NCBI GenBank assembly: GCA_947073645.1 | Contig: CAMTMK010000006.1 | Location: 1-64,000, forward strand | Length of the DNA stretch: 64,000 nt | Reading direction: 5' to 3' | Origin: an uncultured bacterium | GTDB lineage: Bacteria; Cyanobacteriota; Vampirovibrionia; Gastranaerophilales; Gastranaerophilaceae | In this document: piece by piece, positions 34,336 to 43,810 of the stretch | Numbering within the stretch: the first letter of the stretch is position 1 | Layout: every line of letters begins with the position of its first letter | The notes under the pieces: generated by a model | The model's input: only the letters and a program-made list of their open reading frames with translations | What the model was told of the DNA's origin: nothing | Databases searched by the model: none | Program-made: the position numbers and the translations under genes

Positions 34336-34502
34336 TATGCTTCTTCTTTATCGTCATAGATTGGATAAACGTAGTGTTCACCACAGTTTGGGCATACAAC
34401 TTCTTGTTGTTTGCCGTCTTCTAATTTAGCTACTTCAAATAAAGTTTTGCATCCTGATTGAACGCATCTTATAGCCCAGCTTGGTCTGATTAATCTTGCC
34501 AT
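34335..34502 (-). CDS. Small zinc-ribbon protein, 55 aa
   Basis: Begins MARLIRPSWAIRCVQSGCK and ends EHYVYPIYDDKEEA. Two cysteine pairs (C-x4-C in RCVQSGC and CPNC) make a zinc ribbon. A strong AGGAGG stands upstream of ATG 34502. Its stop codon shares a base with the ATG of the radical SAM gene, so the pair is one operon. Function unknown. Confidence 0.75.
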   Translation of the reverse strand: MARLIRPSWAIRCVQSGCKTLFEVAKLEDGKQQEVVCPNCGEHYVYPIYDDKEEA

Positions 34503-34606
34503 AATATTCCTCCTGAGGATATTTTATCATTTCGCCGAATTTTATGCAAGTGATTAATTTATTTTTTTATAATTCGCGTTAAACTTGGGGCGGAAAGGTG
34601 AATTTT

Positions 34607-34897
34607 ATGAAAAAATTATTTATATTCTTCTCGGTATTTATTATAGGTTTAATTGCATTTTGTGATGCGCGGGAAAGGTTTCAGCAGCTTGATGAAATTT
34701 CAGCAAATACTCCGTCGCAGGTTGAAATGAAGCAGATGATTAACAAACCTGATGAGCATATGAGAAAAGATAACATACAAAACCAAAACAGTATGCAGAA
34801 TTTTCAAGAAAAGATGAAACAGAACAATGTTTTACAGCAAAATCAGCTTAATAATGTTGATAAACGCAGGGATACAATTAATAATCAAATACAATAG
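34607..34897 (+). CDS. Small secreted Gln/Asn-rich protein
   Basis: 96 residues from ATG 34607, chosen over the GTG nine bases upstream because GGAAAGGTG lies at proper distance. An N-terminal signal sequence (MKKLFIFFSVFIIGLIAF, cleavage possible after Ala at DA) is followed by a polar, Gln/Asn/Met-rich, probably helical region (NQNSMQNFQEKMKQNN). No family recognised. It converges on the next secreted-protein gene. Confidence 0.6.
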   Translation: MKKLFIFFSVFIIGLIAFCDARERFQQLDEISANTPSQVEMKQMINKPDEHMRKDNIQNQNSMQNFQEKMKQNNVLQQNQLNNVDKRRDTINNQIQ

Positions 34898-34902
34898 AAT
34901 GT

Positions 34903-35673
34903 TTAAATTCCGAAAAGTGTATCTCCGTAAAAATCTTCTCTCGGTTTGAGATTAGGTTTTTCGGGGATTGTGCGCTCAAATTTTAAAGCTCCGCCTTGAC
35001 TGTCAATTTCGGTTTGAATCGGACGGATTGATTTTGGGAAAAATCTTAGCAGAATATTTTGCGATACTGAAGGTGCAATTATTGTTTTTGAATATAATTT
35101 TATTTTTTCATATTCAGCGTCAGCTTGCGCAATATTTTTTGCAGAAAATTCGTTATTGTTGGTACCCAATTTAGTTGAATAGTTATTGCTCCATATTGCG
35201 AGTTCATTTTCGCTGTCCAATAAAACTACAGAATTTTCTAATCTGAAAGGATATGATATATCAAATGCTGTTGAAACTTCCAAAACTTCCCACAGGCTGC
35301 GTCTTAAAGAGTTTTTATTGGTCATTACGGAGCTGTTAACAAGCAGGATGTAATTACATCCGAAGTCTTTTCCTATTATTTTAAATGCTTCATAATCTAT
35401 AGTGTTGTTTTTATATTTATTTAAAGCGTTTTTTAACAGAGCATTATTGTTGAATTTTGCTTTTATATCATAAAGGTCAAAAGATTTGAGTTTACCGTTT
35501 GTTTTGTTGAATTCATTTATAATATCATTCGCAATGATTTCAGACGGCTCGTCAAAGCTGTAATAATTTTCTTTTGTCTGTAACAAATCGGCAGGAATCA
35601 CCAGGATATCATGAGCGAATGCAGGTGTAATTATAAAACAAAATATAATAAATAATTTAATCAAAATCTTCAT
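34903..35673 (-). CDS. Secreted protein of unknown function, 256 aa
   Basis: A clear signal peptide, MKILIKLFIIFCFIITPAFA, is followed by HDILVIPADLLQ. The mature part shows alternating beta-like stretches (NYILLVNSSVM, NSVVLLDSENELAIWSNNY) resembling lipoprotein or periplasmic stress proteins in style, but I cannot place it in a family. No lipobox cysteine is present. It is monocistronic on the minus strand. Confidence 0.7.
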   Translation of the reverse strand: MKILIKLFIIFCFIITPAFAHDILVIPADLLQTKENYYSFDEPSEIIANDIINEFNKTNGKLKSFDLYDIKAKFNNNALLKNALNKYKNNTIDYEAFKIIGKDFGCNYILLVNSSVMTNKNSLRRSLWEVLEVSTAFDISYPFRLENSVVLLDSENELAIWSNNYSTKLGTNNNEFSAKNIAQADAEYEKIKLYSKTIIAPSVSQNILLRFFPKSIRPIQTEIDSQGGALKFERTIPEKPNLKPREDFYGDTLFGI

Positions 35674-35742
35674 AAAATTATTATAGCATAATTCATATAA
35701 TTAATGGATGGATTTTTGGATAAAAAGGGTTAAATTAGACTT

Positions 35743-36126
35743 ATGAACTATGAAGAATTGATAAAATTGGCAGAAGAAGCCTCAAAAAATGCATATGTAC
35801 CATATTCAAAATTCCCTGTAGGAGCTTGTGTATTGACAGAAAACGGTAAAACTTACACAGGATGCAACTTTGAAAATGCAAGTTATGGCTTGACGATTTG
35901 TGCAGAACGTAATGCTGTAGGTACAGCAATTGCAAATGGTGAAAGAAAGCTTAGAGCTGTTGCAATATTTTCTCCAAATATGCAAAATTGTACTCCTTGC
36001 GGAGCTTGCAGACAGGTTCTTGCAGAGTTTAAATCTGATGAGGGGCTTGATGTCATAACTTTGTGTTCTGACGGTATTAGAGTTCATACAATAAATGAGC
36101 TTCTGCCTGAAGGGTTTGTTCTTTAA
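35743..36126 (+). CDS. cdd: Cytidine deaminase
   Basis: Deaminates cytidine/deoxycytidine to uridine/deoxyuridine in pyrimidine salvage. 127 residues, the small homotetrameric form. Zinc-site motif CAERNA with Cys53 and Glu55, and PCGACR with Cys86 and Cys89; the substrate loop GCNFENASYGLT precedes. The start is ATG 35743, without a strong RBS. Confidence 0.96.
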   Translation: MNYEELIKLAEEASKNAYVPYSKFPVGACVLTENGKTYTGCNFENASYGLTICAERNAVGTAIANGERKLRAVAIFSPNMQNCTPCGACRQVLAEFKSDEGLDVITLCSDGIRVHTINELLPEGFVL

Positions 36127-36175
36127 GAAAATTAGATGGTAAAATTTCTGCAATATTGGCAGCGTGGCGAAAAAG

Positions 36176-36391
36176 ATGTATTTATTTGAATTAATTACCA
36201 AATATATCCAGGGTAAAAAATATAAGCGTCAAAGTGATTTTGACCCTTTCGCTCAAGATGAGAGCGAAGATGATATTTGCGAACATATTTTTCTGCCTGT
36301 TGACAGTACGGGAGAAATACTGGCATGTTCAAAATGCGGGCTTATGCTTAATAAAAAAGACTTGAAAGATAAAAATATTTTCAAATCTTAA
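36176..36391 (+). CDS. Small protein with a C-terminal zinc-binding Cys/His cluster
   Basis: 71 residues from ATG 36176 (a GTG at 36164 is an alternative start). MYLFELITKYIQGKKYKRQ is followed by DFDPFAQDESEDD and then CEHIFLPVDSTGEILACSKCG. The Cys-x-His ... CxxC spacing suggests a small zinc ribbon. It follows cdd by about 50 bases on the same strand. Not recognised. Confidence 0.6.
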   Translation: MYLFELITKYIQGKKYKRQSDFDPFAQDESEDDICEHIFLPVDSTGEILACSKCGLMLNKKDLKDKNIFKS

Positions 36392-36407
36392 GTTTTTTGG
36401 TAAAAGT

Positions 36408-37276
36408 TTATAATTTTAAACTTTCCCAATAACCTTTTGTACTATCATCAGGATTTTGGTTTTTTAGCGCATATTGATAACAACCGCGGACATTATAAAC
36501 TCTGTCGGATTTATTATTTGTACACAGTAGATTCCAGGTTCCTGTTGTGTAAATAAATAAATCATATCCATATCTATTTGGACCTTTATAAGGTCCGTTT
36601 GTATCAAATGTAAAAGTTATTCCGTCATTGCGTTCATGATAATAAAAAGTTAATCCGGAGATTATGCTGTTATCATTTAAAAAATACATATTATGACTTG
36701 GAGTATTAAAAGCAGTTACACCGTATAATTGAGTATAATTAAGACCAAGACTGCCGTCAAAACTTTTTATTTGTATTTTGGATAATTGAGTTTGTTGCTT
36801 TTGTGTAATTGGGATTGGATTATTAAAATTATTAATAAATGTATTTTGTATATTGGTTATTAATGTTGTATTTTCACTTCTCCAGTTAGAGCAATCTTTT
36901 TTATATTGCCCTTCACCTTCGCAAATCTGGTTAAAATCATTAAAATTGCTATATCCAAATTCAATTGCAGTATTATTCAAGGCTTGTTGGATTAAAGATG
37001 AAGATCTTTTAAACGCAACTTCAAGTTGTTTGATTTTGTATTTTTGAACTAAAGGTGCAATCGTTAATGCAGCAACAACTCCAATAATTCCTAAAGTAAT
37101 TAAGACCTCAGCAAGTGTAAAAGCAATAACTGCGCCTCGCGCTAAACAGCACCGCTCACGCCAACATCGAAAACTCAACGTTTCCGTTAGTTGTCGTTCG
37201 TCTCTCGCTATATGCTCGTGCTTTTGCTCGGCTTGTCGGGGGGGGGGCAATTTTGAGCTTTATTAATTTTTATCAT
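36408..37276 (-). CDS. Prepilin-like protein E (poly-C leader, out of frame/OFF as assembled)
   Basis: From ATG 37276 the frame reads MIKINKAQNCPPPDKPSKS... and stops at TAG near 37208. Ten C (+ strand G 37238-37247) put it out of register with the downstream frame. Eleven or eight C would continue through a 106-base GC-rich leader insertion into GAVIAFTLAEVLITLGIIGVVAALTI. As assembled the downstream frame can start only at TTG 37250, immediately before the tract and without an RBS. The mature part is intact and holds DTNGPYKGPNRYGYD near the C-terminus. The very long, Arg/Glu-rich leader is unusual for a prepilin. Confidence 0.75.
37238..37247 (-). repeat. Homopolymer tract C10 (G10 on + strand) in the leader of prepilin E
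   Basis: Ten C on the coding strand; eleven or eight would restore the frame from ATG 37276. Confidence 0.9.
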
Positions 37277-37321
37277 AATCCAACTTCTTTTTTCTTAATT
37301 ATTTAGATTTTATTATTTTTG

Positions 37322-38572
37322 TCAATTGTTTTGGCTCAAAAGCATCTGTGAAAGAATGTTTTTTGCAGTCTGTAATTGGGCATCGTTATTGTTTTTTACA
37401 TCTTTAATGCTGAATTCAACTTTAATATCAGGATTTATCCCTTTTTTGTTAATATCTGTGCCTTTTGGGGTTAAGTATTTTGCGATTGTTAAATTTAAGC
37501 CAGTTTCATTCGGCATCGGGATAATCTTTTGTACCATGCCTTTGCCGTATGTTTTTGTGCCTAATAGTTTTGCTTTATTATAATCTTTTAAAGCTCCTGA
37601 TAAGATTTCGCTTGCGCTTGCAGAACCGCCGTCAACAAGAACAATTGTCGGTTTATCAATACTCAGTTCGGTGTCTTGTGCGTTGATATCGTATTTGTAT
37701 CCGTCTCTGCCGACTATACTTACTATATTGCCGTGAGGAATAAACAAGTTTGCGATAAATACGGCATTTGGTAAAAGTCCGCCGGTGTTTCCGCGCAAAT
37801 CAAGGATTAGACCTTCTGTATCTTTGGTTTTTTCCAAGGCTTCCAAAAACTCGTTTGGAGTAGTTGAACCGACGAAGCTTGTAATTTGAATATAGCCTAT
37901 ATTTTTGTCTACAACTGCGCTTTTAACTGTCTTAATTTTAATCTCTTTGCGCATAACGCGTTTTGTTAATTTATCTTTGTTTCGTAAAATTGTAATATTT
38001 ACAAAACTGTTTTCAGGGCCTCTGACGAGGTCTGCAACTTCTGACAGTGCAAGTCCGTTAACTTCTTTGCCGTCAATGGACAAAATAATATCTTCGGGTA
38101 AAAGGTTTGCAAACTGCGCAGGTGTACCTTCCATAACGTTTACGATATGAATTTTTCCCGCATTGGATGAAATATTTACACCGATGCCTGTAATTTTTGA
38201 ATTCAGTGAGTTGTTCTGGTCTAAATATTCAGCCTTGTTCATATACCTTGAATATGGGTCATTAAGGCTTGCAAGCATTGTATCAATTGCAACTTTTGCA
38301 TCCTCATCGGTTTTGATTTTACCGTGATAATGGTCTTTCCACCTGCCCCAGGCTTGAGTATTTAATTCGGCATCATAATAGTTATCGCGTATGATTTTCC
38401 ATGTATTGTCAAATAATCTTTGTGAAGAAATGTGGTCATGGTCAATCATGTCAGGCACTTCGGAAATCTCAGTATTTGGGCTCATAAATACTTTGTTAAG
38501 TGTTAAAAGCAGAGCAATTGCAAATATGAAAAATATAACCTGACTTCTCTTCATATGAATATTTAACATCAA
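37322..38572 (-). CDS. ctpA: Carboxyl-terminal processing peptidase (S41 family)
   Basis: Periplasmic protease with an N-terminal signal anchor (about residues 11-27). Translation may begin at MKRSQ, six residues in. A PDZ domain spans about 110-190 (GIGVNISSNAGKIHIVNVMEGTPAQFANLLPED). The S41 catalytic part follows: GLILDLRGNTGGLLPNAV and VLVDGGSASASEILSGALKDY near 310-330, with the Ser-Lys dyad completed by Lys in GTKTYGKG. Relatives process photosystem protein D1 in Cyanobacteria; here a general envelope protease is more likely. Confidence 0.92.
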   Translation of the reverse strand: MMLNIHMKRSQVIFFIFAIALLLTLNKVFMSPNTEISEVPDMIDHDHISSQRLFDNTWKIIRDNYYDAELNTQAWGRWKDHYHGKIKTDEDAKVAIDTMLASLNDPYSRYMNKAEYLDQNNSLNSKITGIGVNISSNAGKIHIVNVMEGTPAQFANLLPEDIILSIDGKEVNGLALSEVADLVRGPENSFVNITILRNKDKLTKRVMRKEIKIKTVKSAVVDKNIGYIQITSFVGSTTPNEFLEALEKTKDTEGLILDLRGNTGGLLPNAVFIANLFIPHGNIVSIVGRDGYKYDINAQDTELSIDKPTIVLVDGGSASASEILSGALKDYNKAKLLGTKTYGKGMVQKIIPMPNETGLNLTIAKYLTPKGTDINKKGINPDIKVEFSIKDVKNNNDAQLQTAKNILSQMLLSQNN

Positions 38573-38610
38573 GGATTTTTTATAATCAATATACTTTGTA
38601 AGTAGTTAAT

Positions 38611-39297
38611 CTAGATATCTTCAAAACCCGGTGAGGTTGATGGTAAATTTTTGTATCCTTCGTTAGAAATTACAGTCTTTTTGATATATTTGTTTGAGTA
38701 ATTTCCGCGTTCAAAAAGTTTTTTGAGCATGTTTTCTCTAACAACAAGCGGATGAAGTTCGTCATTACTTTCCGGATAAAGTTTTACAATCTCGTACCAG
38801 ACAGAAGCTTCCATCGTCCAAGCGTAAGTTTCTTCAGCTATTGAATTGTATTCGTCTTGATGCAGAGCTTCATGGGATAATAATGCGGCAAGTGCTCCCG
38901 GAGGTGCATCTTTGTGGCGCGGGTTAATAAATACGAATAATTGCTTATTCTTTTTCCAGCCCAATGCATCAAACTGTGCATAATCAGGATTTATTGTACC
39001 CAAATCTCTAAACTCTATTTTAACAGGGCGTCCTGATATGTTATTACCTAATAGTGCGTTTCTTGAAAACTCTCCGTTTGTACCTTTCAGCATATCCAGT
39101 GCAACGTAAATAACTTCGTCTTTGCCTGTTGCTTTATAAAGCGGTGTAATTTGTTTTACATATTCTGCCGTATATTTTGCGGGGTAGGTTTTCGGCATTT
39201 CAATAAGTTGTTCATCTTTTGCCGATACAGGTAATGCAGTTACAAGCAAAAGCATTACAGCTAATTTTTTAATATTCTTAATATCCACTAATCTCAT
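38611..39297 (-). CDS. Putative secreted zinc metallopeptidase (HExxH)
   Basis: Signal sequence in the first ~27 residues (IKKLAVMLLLVTALPVSA). The mature protein contains LSHEALHQDEYNSIAEETYAW: HEALH is an HExxH zinc-binding motif and the Glu in EET, 16-17 residues after it, could be a third ligand as in gluzincins. The region ahead, QLFVFINPRHKDAPPGALAAL, looks like the preceding strand and helix. It lies in line with ctpA on the minus strand. The peptidase call rests on this motif only. Confidence 0.6.
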   Translation of the reverse strand: MRLVDIKNIKKLAVMLLLVTALPVSAKDEQLIEMPKTYPAKYTAEYVKQITPLYKATGKDEVIYVALDMLKGTNGEFSRNALLGNNISGRPVKIEFRDLGTINPDYAQFDALGWKKNKQLFVFINPRHKDAPPGALAALLSHEALHQDEYNSIAEETYAWTMEASVWYEIVKLYPESNDELHPLVVRENMLKKLFERGNYSNKYIKKTVISNEGYKNLPSTSPGFEDI

Positions 39298-39327
39298 CTC
39301 CTTATTACAAATGTAATAATATTATAA

Positions 39328-40896
39328 TTATATATTTTTTCTTGTCAAAACTGCAAGTTCTTTATACATAATTCGATATTCTTCACTGCCAGAAATGCTT
39401 TCTGCTTCTTTTACATATTCAAGTGCGGTTTTGTAATCTTCTTTGGCTTTGTAAATTCTGCTCATTTCAGCGTAATAAGAAGCATTATTTATATCATACA
39501 TAATTGCGCGTTTCATACATTCTATAGCTTCTTCAAAATCTTTTTCCTCAAATCTTACCATTGCAAGATAATAATAACCGTCAGCAAAATTCATATCCAG
39601 AGAAATGGATTTTTGTGCGAAATCTTTTGCTTTGTCTAAATTATTTAAGCCAAAGGAAGCCTTTGCTCCGAGCGCGTATGCCGAGATATAATTTTCGTTT
39701 TCAGAAATAACGTTATTGATTATCTCAAGAGCTTTTTCATAATTTTTTTGAGCAATATAGTTATTACTTAGCTGGCATTTGTAATTTAAGCTTTGCGGAT
39801 TTCTTTCTAGAACGGTGTTTAATATATTTTCAGCTTTTTCAAACATTGAAAGTTCGGTATAAACTTTTGCAAGTGATACGAGTGTAAAGTTATCGTTGCT
39901 TCCGTTTTTGAGGTTTTGTTCAAGTTCAGTTTTTGCACCGAGAAAATCTTTATTTTCAAATTTCAAAAGCGCATTTAAAACATGTGCAGGCGCGTATTCT
40001 TGGTCTTGTTCTAGAATATAGTCAATTTCTCTTTGTGCTTTGTCAAAAGTTTTTTGTTCAAAATAAAGATATGCAAGCGAATATCTGTAACCATTGTTGT
40101 CAGGTTCCATGCATATCGCCTTTTGATAAGCTTTTACAGCTTCATCAATCCAGCCGTTATAGAAATATGCATTGCCAAGATTGTAGTTATATTTAGCATT
40201 TTGTTTATCCATATTTGATGCTTTAGAGAAGAATTTTATTGCTTCTATAAAGTTCAAATCTTCAAGTGCAAATAAACCAAGATAATTTAAAATTTCGGGA
40301 TTTTCCGTTGTTTTTGAAAAACTGTTGAAAATATCACGTGACTTAGCAAATTCACTTCTGTCAAAGTAAATTTTGCCTAAAAGAACCAGCACATCTTCGT
40401 TGTCAGGGTTTATTGAATTTGCTTGTTCCAGTTTTATTTTAGCTTCATCAAATTTTTTATTATTATAATAAGCTTTTGCAATTTCACAGAGAATTTTATC
40501 GTCATCAGAATTTTCAAATTCTCTAACTTTATTTAAATCTCTGCGTTTTGATGAAATTTCAATAAGTTTTAAGATGCTTTTTTGATTTTTTTGAATGTTA
40601 AAAATTTTTTCTGCTATTGAAAAAGCTTTAGAAAGTTCATTTGAATAAACATATATTTTTTCTAATATTTCAAGAGTTTCGACGTGATTTTCGTTTTGAA
40701 CAAGAACTTTTTCAAGATACTGTTGTGAACGTGCAAAATTATTCAACAGGAAATATAATTCGCCGAGCTGGAATAGTATCTCAATATTGTCACTTTCAAG
40801 TTCCAATGCTTTATAAAGCATTTCAATAGCTTGTTTGTAGCATTGTTGTGATTTTAATTCAAAAGCTTGTTTAATGTATTCAATAGTTTCTTGCAT
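39328..40896 (-). CDS. Tetratricopeptide-repeat protein, 522 aa
   Basis: About a dozen TPR units fill the protein, for example ALELESDNIEILFQLGELYFLL, NAKYNYNLGNAYFYNGWIDEA and NNASYYAEMSRIYKAKEDYKTA, each with the W-LG-Y-A-P type spacing. No signal peptide or extra domain is visible. TPR arrays mediate protein-protein contacts. It begins 3 bases after the DivIC/FtsB gene ends, so it may act in the same envelope or division context; that is inference. Confidence 0.88.
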   Translation of the reverse strand: MQETIEYIKQAFELKSQQCYKQAIEMLYKALELESDNIEILFQLGELYFLLNNFARSQQYLEKVLVQNENHVETLEILEKIYVYSNELSKAFSIAEKIFNIQKNQKSILKLIEISSKRRDLNKVREFENSDDDKILCEIAKAYYNNKKFDEAKIKLEQANSINPDNEDVLVLLGKIYFDRSEFAKSRDIFNSFSKTTENPEILNYLGLFALEDLNFIEAIKFFSKASNMDKQNAKYNYNLGNAYFYNGWIDEAVKAYQKAICMEPDNNGYRYSLAYLYFEQKTFDKAQREIDYILEQDQEYAPAHVLNALLKFENKDFLGAKTELEQNLKNGSNDNFTLVSLAKVYTELSMFEKAENILNTVLERNPQSLNYKCQLSNNYIAQKNYEKALEIINNVISENENYISAYALGAKASFGLNNLDKAKDFAQKSISLDMNFADGYYYLAMVRFEEKDFEEAIECMKRAIMYDINNASYYAEMSRIYKAKEDYKTALEYVKEAESISGSEEYRIMYKELAVLTRKNI

Positions 40897-40898
40897 TT

Positions 40899-41267
40899 TT
40901 ATTTCCGTTTACGTTTCTTATGTTTAAATTTTTTCTTTGCCGGCACTTGAGGCTGGTTGTTATTGATTAAAATTAAAACCTCATCTTCTCCTGCCATTTT
41001 CAGGTTATTTCTTGCAATACCTTCTAAGCTTTGCGTTGAAGAAAACTGCTTTATATCTTCTTTTAAATCGTGATTTTGTGCTTCCGCATGGTCTCTGATT
41101 TTTGTTAAAACAGAAATTTTCCCGCGGTAAGATATTGTTTTAGAGATATTTAAAATTGCTCCAAAACCTATCTGAATAAGGCAGAATAAAAGAACTATCG
41201 TTAAAAACGAATAGTAAAAACCAGTTTTGGATTTTGATACGTGAATTTCTTCCTTATTCTCAGCCAT
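40899..41267 (-). CDS. Septum formation initiator family protein (FtsB/DivIC)
   Basis: 122 residues: a short cytoplasmic N-terminus, one transmembrane segment (about 18-40), then a periplasmic coiled coil, and the family motif ARNNLKMAGEDEVLILI near 85-101. The tail is very basic (KKKFKHKKRKRK). FtsB/DivIC bridges FtsL and FtsQ in the divisome. An FtsL-like gene lies about 3.5 kb away next to rsmH. Confidence 0.85.
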   Translation of the reverse strand: MAENKEEIHVSKSKTGFYYSFLTIVLLFCLIQIGFGAILNISKTISYRGKISVLTKIRDHAEAQNHDLKEDIKQFSSTQSLEGIARNNLKMAGEDEVLILINNNQPQVPAKKKFKHKKRKRK

Positions 41268-41317
41268 AAAACCTCACAATAAAATTATAAACAAAATAAA
41301 ATTTCTAGACAACAAGT

Positions 41318-42172
41318 TTACAATTTAAAGTTTGTAGAGAAACTGAATTCCGTTTTGGTGAAATCAGTATCCATATAAACCGTTTGTTTTGCACCGACTT
41401 CAAGTTCCACTCTGTCACGATCTTTTTTGCCGAATGGATTCAGGGTAAACACGAATTTTGTTGAATTTCTGTTTCTTGTGATATCAGCGCTCAAGACATT
41501 TTTAAGCGACATATAATCATTTAATTTAAACTCGGGTGCTATTGAAATTGTATTGTAATCAAGTGCATAAGTTGTATTTAGAGACTTTTTGAAAGATGAG
41601 CTTAAGGCAAACCTGTTTTTTTCGTATTTGGTGAAAAGCCCTGTTTCTGTTTCAAGCATTGCAATATTGTCTACTTCTGTGCCGTATGTTGCACCGAATG
41701 TAAAGTTTCCGGCTTTTCCTGATGATTTTATTGTGCTGGGTGCAATTCTGTATTCAGCATCTTGATACTGTTGCAACTGTTTTTGGGGAGTGCGTGCAAG
41801 ATTTAAGCCTTTTTCTCCGGAAATTTTTTGGGGAGTTTTAATATTTAATACATAGTTGTTGTCGATATCTTTAAGATGTATTACCGCATCATCCTCTATG
41901 AATTCTGCATAACCTTTTAATGTTGTTGCGCCTAAAGTTACATTTTCTTCCTCAAGCATTATTACGTCGTTTTCTTGATTTGAATTTGGTTCTTTATATT
42001 CCACAAGGTTCTCGTTAAACTCTTTTGTATCATCATCAGGAATTGCATAAATAAATATGTTAGGGAGCAGATTTTCTCCGTCAGAGGCTGTCGGCACCAT
42101 TTTTTTGTTTGCCGAATATGATGCAGGCGACAGCAGGATTATTGTCAGTAATAACAGGAATGCTCTCTTCAT
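41318..42172 (-). CDS. Predicted outer-membrane beta-barrel protein
   Basis: 284 residues. Signal peptide MKRAFLLLLTIILLSPASYS. A polar region to about residue 150 is followed by alternating strands (FTFGATYGTEV, FALSSSFKKSL, YALDYNTISIAPEFKL, LKNVLSADITRN) ending in FSFSTNFKL. A C-terminal strand with aromatic residues and terminal hydrophobic residue is typical of barrel proteins. No named family recognised. It is divergent from gltX. Confidence 0.65.
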   Translation of the reverse strand: MKRAFLLLLTIILLSPASYSANKKMVPTASDGENLLPNIFIYAIPDDDTKEFNENLVEYKEPNSNQENDVIMLEEENVTLGATTLKGYAEFIEDDAVIHLKDIDNNYVLNIKTPQKISGEKGLNLARTPQKQLQQYQDAEYRIAPSTIKSSGKAGNFTFGATYGTEVDNIAMLETETGLFTKYEKNRFALSSSFKKSLNTTYALDYNTISIAPEFKLNDYMSLKNVLSADITRNRNSTKFVFTLNPFGKKDRDRVELEVGAKQTVYMDTDFTKTEFSFSTNFKL

Positions 42173-42282
42173 ATTTATATTTTAAATCATTATAGATGTT
42201 AGTCAAATCGTATAAAGGGTTGAAAAATTATTGTGCGCGTGCTAACCTTTTCTTGCTGATTAAAAAAGAAACGAGGGATAAA

Positions 42283-43743
42283 ATGACAGAAGTCAGAGTT
42301 AGAATAGCTCCGTCACCAAGCGGAAATTTACACGTAGGAACTGCAAGAACTGCTTTGTTCAACTACTTGTTTGCTAAGAAAAATAATGGAAAATTTGTTT
42401 TAAGAATTGAAGATACAGATGCAGACAGAACGAGTCAGGAATATATTGATAATATTTTTGACAGTTTGAAAGCATTAGGGTTAAACTGGGATGAAGGTCC
42501 GGATGTAGGCGGTCCTTACGGCCCTTATACACAGTCTGAAAGATTTGATATTTACCCGAAATATGTTCAAGAACTTTTGGATAAAGGCTTTGCTTACGAA
42601 TGTTTCTGTACTCCGGAAGAATTGGAACAGGAAAAAGAAGAAGCAAGAGCTAATAAAAAACCTTACGTTTATACAAGAAAATGCGAAAATTTAACAGAAG
42701 AAGAAAAAGCAAAATTAAGAGCAGAAGGCAGAAAACCTGCTATCAGATTTAATATTGCAAAAGCTCAAAAAGCTTTCCATGAAACTTCTATGTTAACATT
42801 TGATGATTTGGTAAAAGGCGAACTTCACGTTGATACCGACTTGCTGGGCGACTTTGTAATCTTGAAATCAAATGGCGCTCCTACATATAACTATGCTGTT
42901 GTAATTGACGATATGCTTATGAAGATTTCTCACGTTATCAGAGGTGAAGACCATATTTCAAATACATTTAAACAAATCTTGATTTTTGAAGCTTTGGGAG
43001 CAGAAGTTCCGAGATTTGGACACTTAGGTATGATTTTAGCGCCTGACAGAAGTAAATTATCTAAACGTCACGGTGCAACAGCAGTATCAGAATTTGTTGA
43101 AAAAGGTTATTTGACAGATGCGTTGATTAACTTTGTAGCACTTCTTGGCTGGGCGCCGTCAGACGGTGAAGAAGTTAAATCTGTTGACGCGATTGCTCAA
43201 GATTTTAGAATTGGTGAGATTTCATCATCAAACTCGATTTTTGAATATGACAAATTGAACTGGATGAACAGCCATTATATCAAAATGCTTTCAATTCCCG
43301 AATTGAAAGAAAGATTGAAACCGTATTTGACAAAATATGATTTGACTGAATTGACTGACGAGCAATACACTCGTATGGTTGAAATAACTTACGAACCGTT
43401 AACATTATTGTCAGATATCACTGATGCCGTTCCTTATTTCTTTGGTGAAGGTGTTGAATTGGACGAGAAAGCAAAAGAAACATTAGAAACTGAAGTTTCT
43501 CAAGATGTTTTGAAAACTTTTGTAGAACAATCAGCTGATTGGGAATGGACAGAAGAAAACTTACACGAAAAACTTGACGCTTTCCGAGGCTTCTATAAAG
43601 AAAAAGGTGTTAAACCAAAAGTTACAATGTGGGCAATAAGAGCTGCTGTAACAGGAAGACTTTGCGGAGCAGATATGACTGCAACGCTTGCTATATTAGG
43701 TAAGGAAAAATCTTTGAAACGTATCAAAAACGCAATTAAATAA
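42283..43743 (+). CDS. gltX: Glutamate--tRNA ligase
   Basis: Class I aminoacyl-tRNA synthetase of 486 residues from ATG 42283, which follows GAGGGA; the longer in-frame reading adds an unrelated N-terminus. Motifs: RIAPSPSGNLHVGTART with the HIGH-equivalent HVGT, RIEDTD, and the KMSKS-equivalent RSKLSKRHG near 245. gatB is also in this window, consistent with indirect Gln-tRNA formation if GlnRS is absent; that cannot be judged from 64 kb. Confidence 0.96.
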   Translation: MTEVRVRIAPSPSGNLHVGTARTALFNYLFAKKNNGKFVLRIEDTDADRTSQEYIDNIFDSLKALGLNWDEGPDVGGPYGPYTQSERFDIYPKYVQELLDKGFAYECFCTPEELEQEKEEARANKKPYVYTRKCENLTEEEKAKLRAEGRKPAIRFNIAKAQKAFHETSMLTFDDLVKGELHVDTDLLGDFVILKSNGAPTYNYAVVIDDMLMKISHVIRGEDHISNTFKQILIFEALGAEVPRFGHLGMILAPDRSKLSKRHGATAVSEFVEKGYLTDALINFVALLGWAPSDGEEVKSVDAIAQDFRIGEISSSNSIFEYDKLNWMNSHYIKMLSIPELKERLKPYLTKYDLTELTDEQYTRMVEITYEPLTLLSDITDAVPYFFGEGVELDEKAKETLETEVSQDVLKTFVEQSADWEWTEENLHEKLDAFRGFYKEKGVKPKVTMWAIRAAVTGRLCGADMTATLAILGKEKSLKRIKNAIK

Positions 43744-43772
43744 AAAAAAGGACCCGAAAAGGGTCTTTTTTG
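43743..43772 (+). terminator. Terminator of gltX
   Basis: AAAAAAAAGGACCC-GAAA-GGGTCTTTTTT (slightly imperfect stem). Confidence 0.85.
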
Positions 43773-43810
43773 TGCTACACACATAGCCACATTTATGCTA
43801 CAATTTTTCT

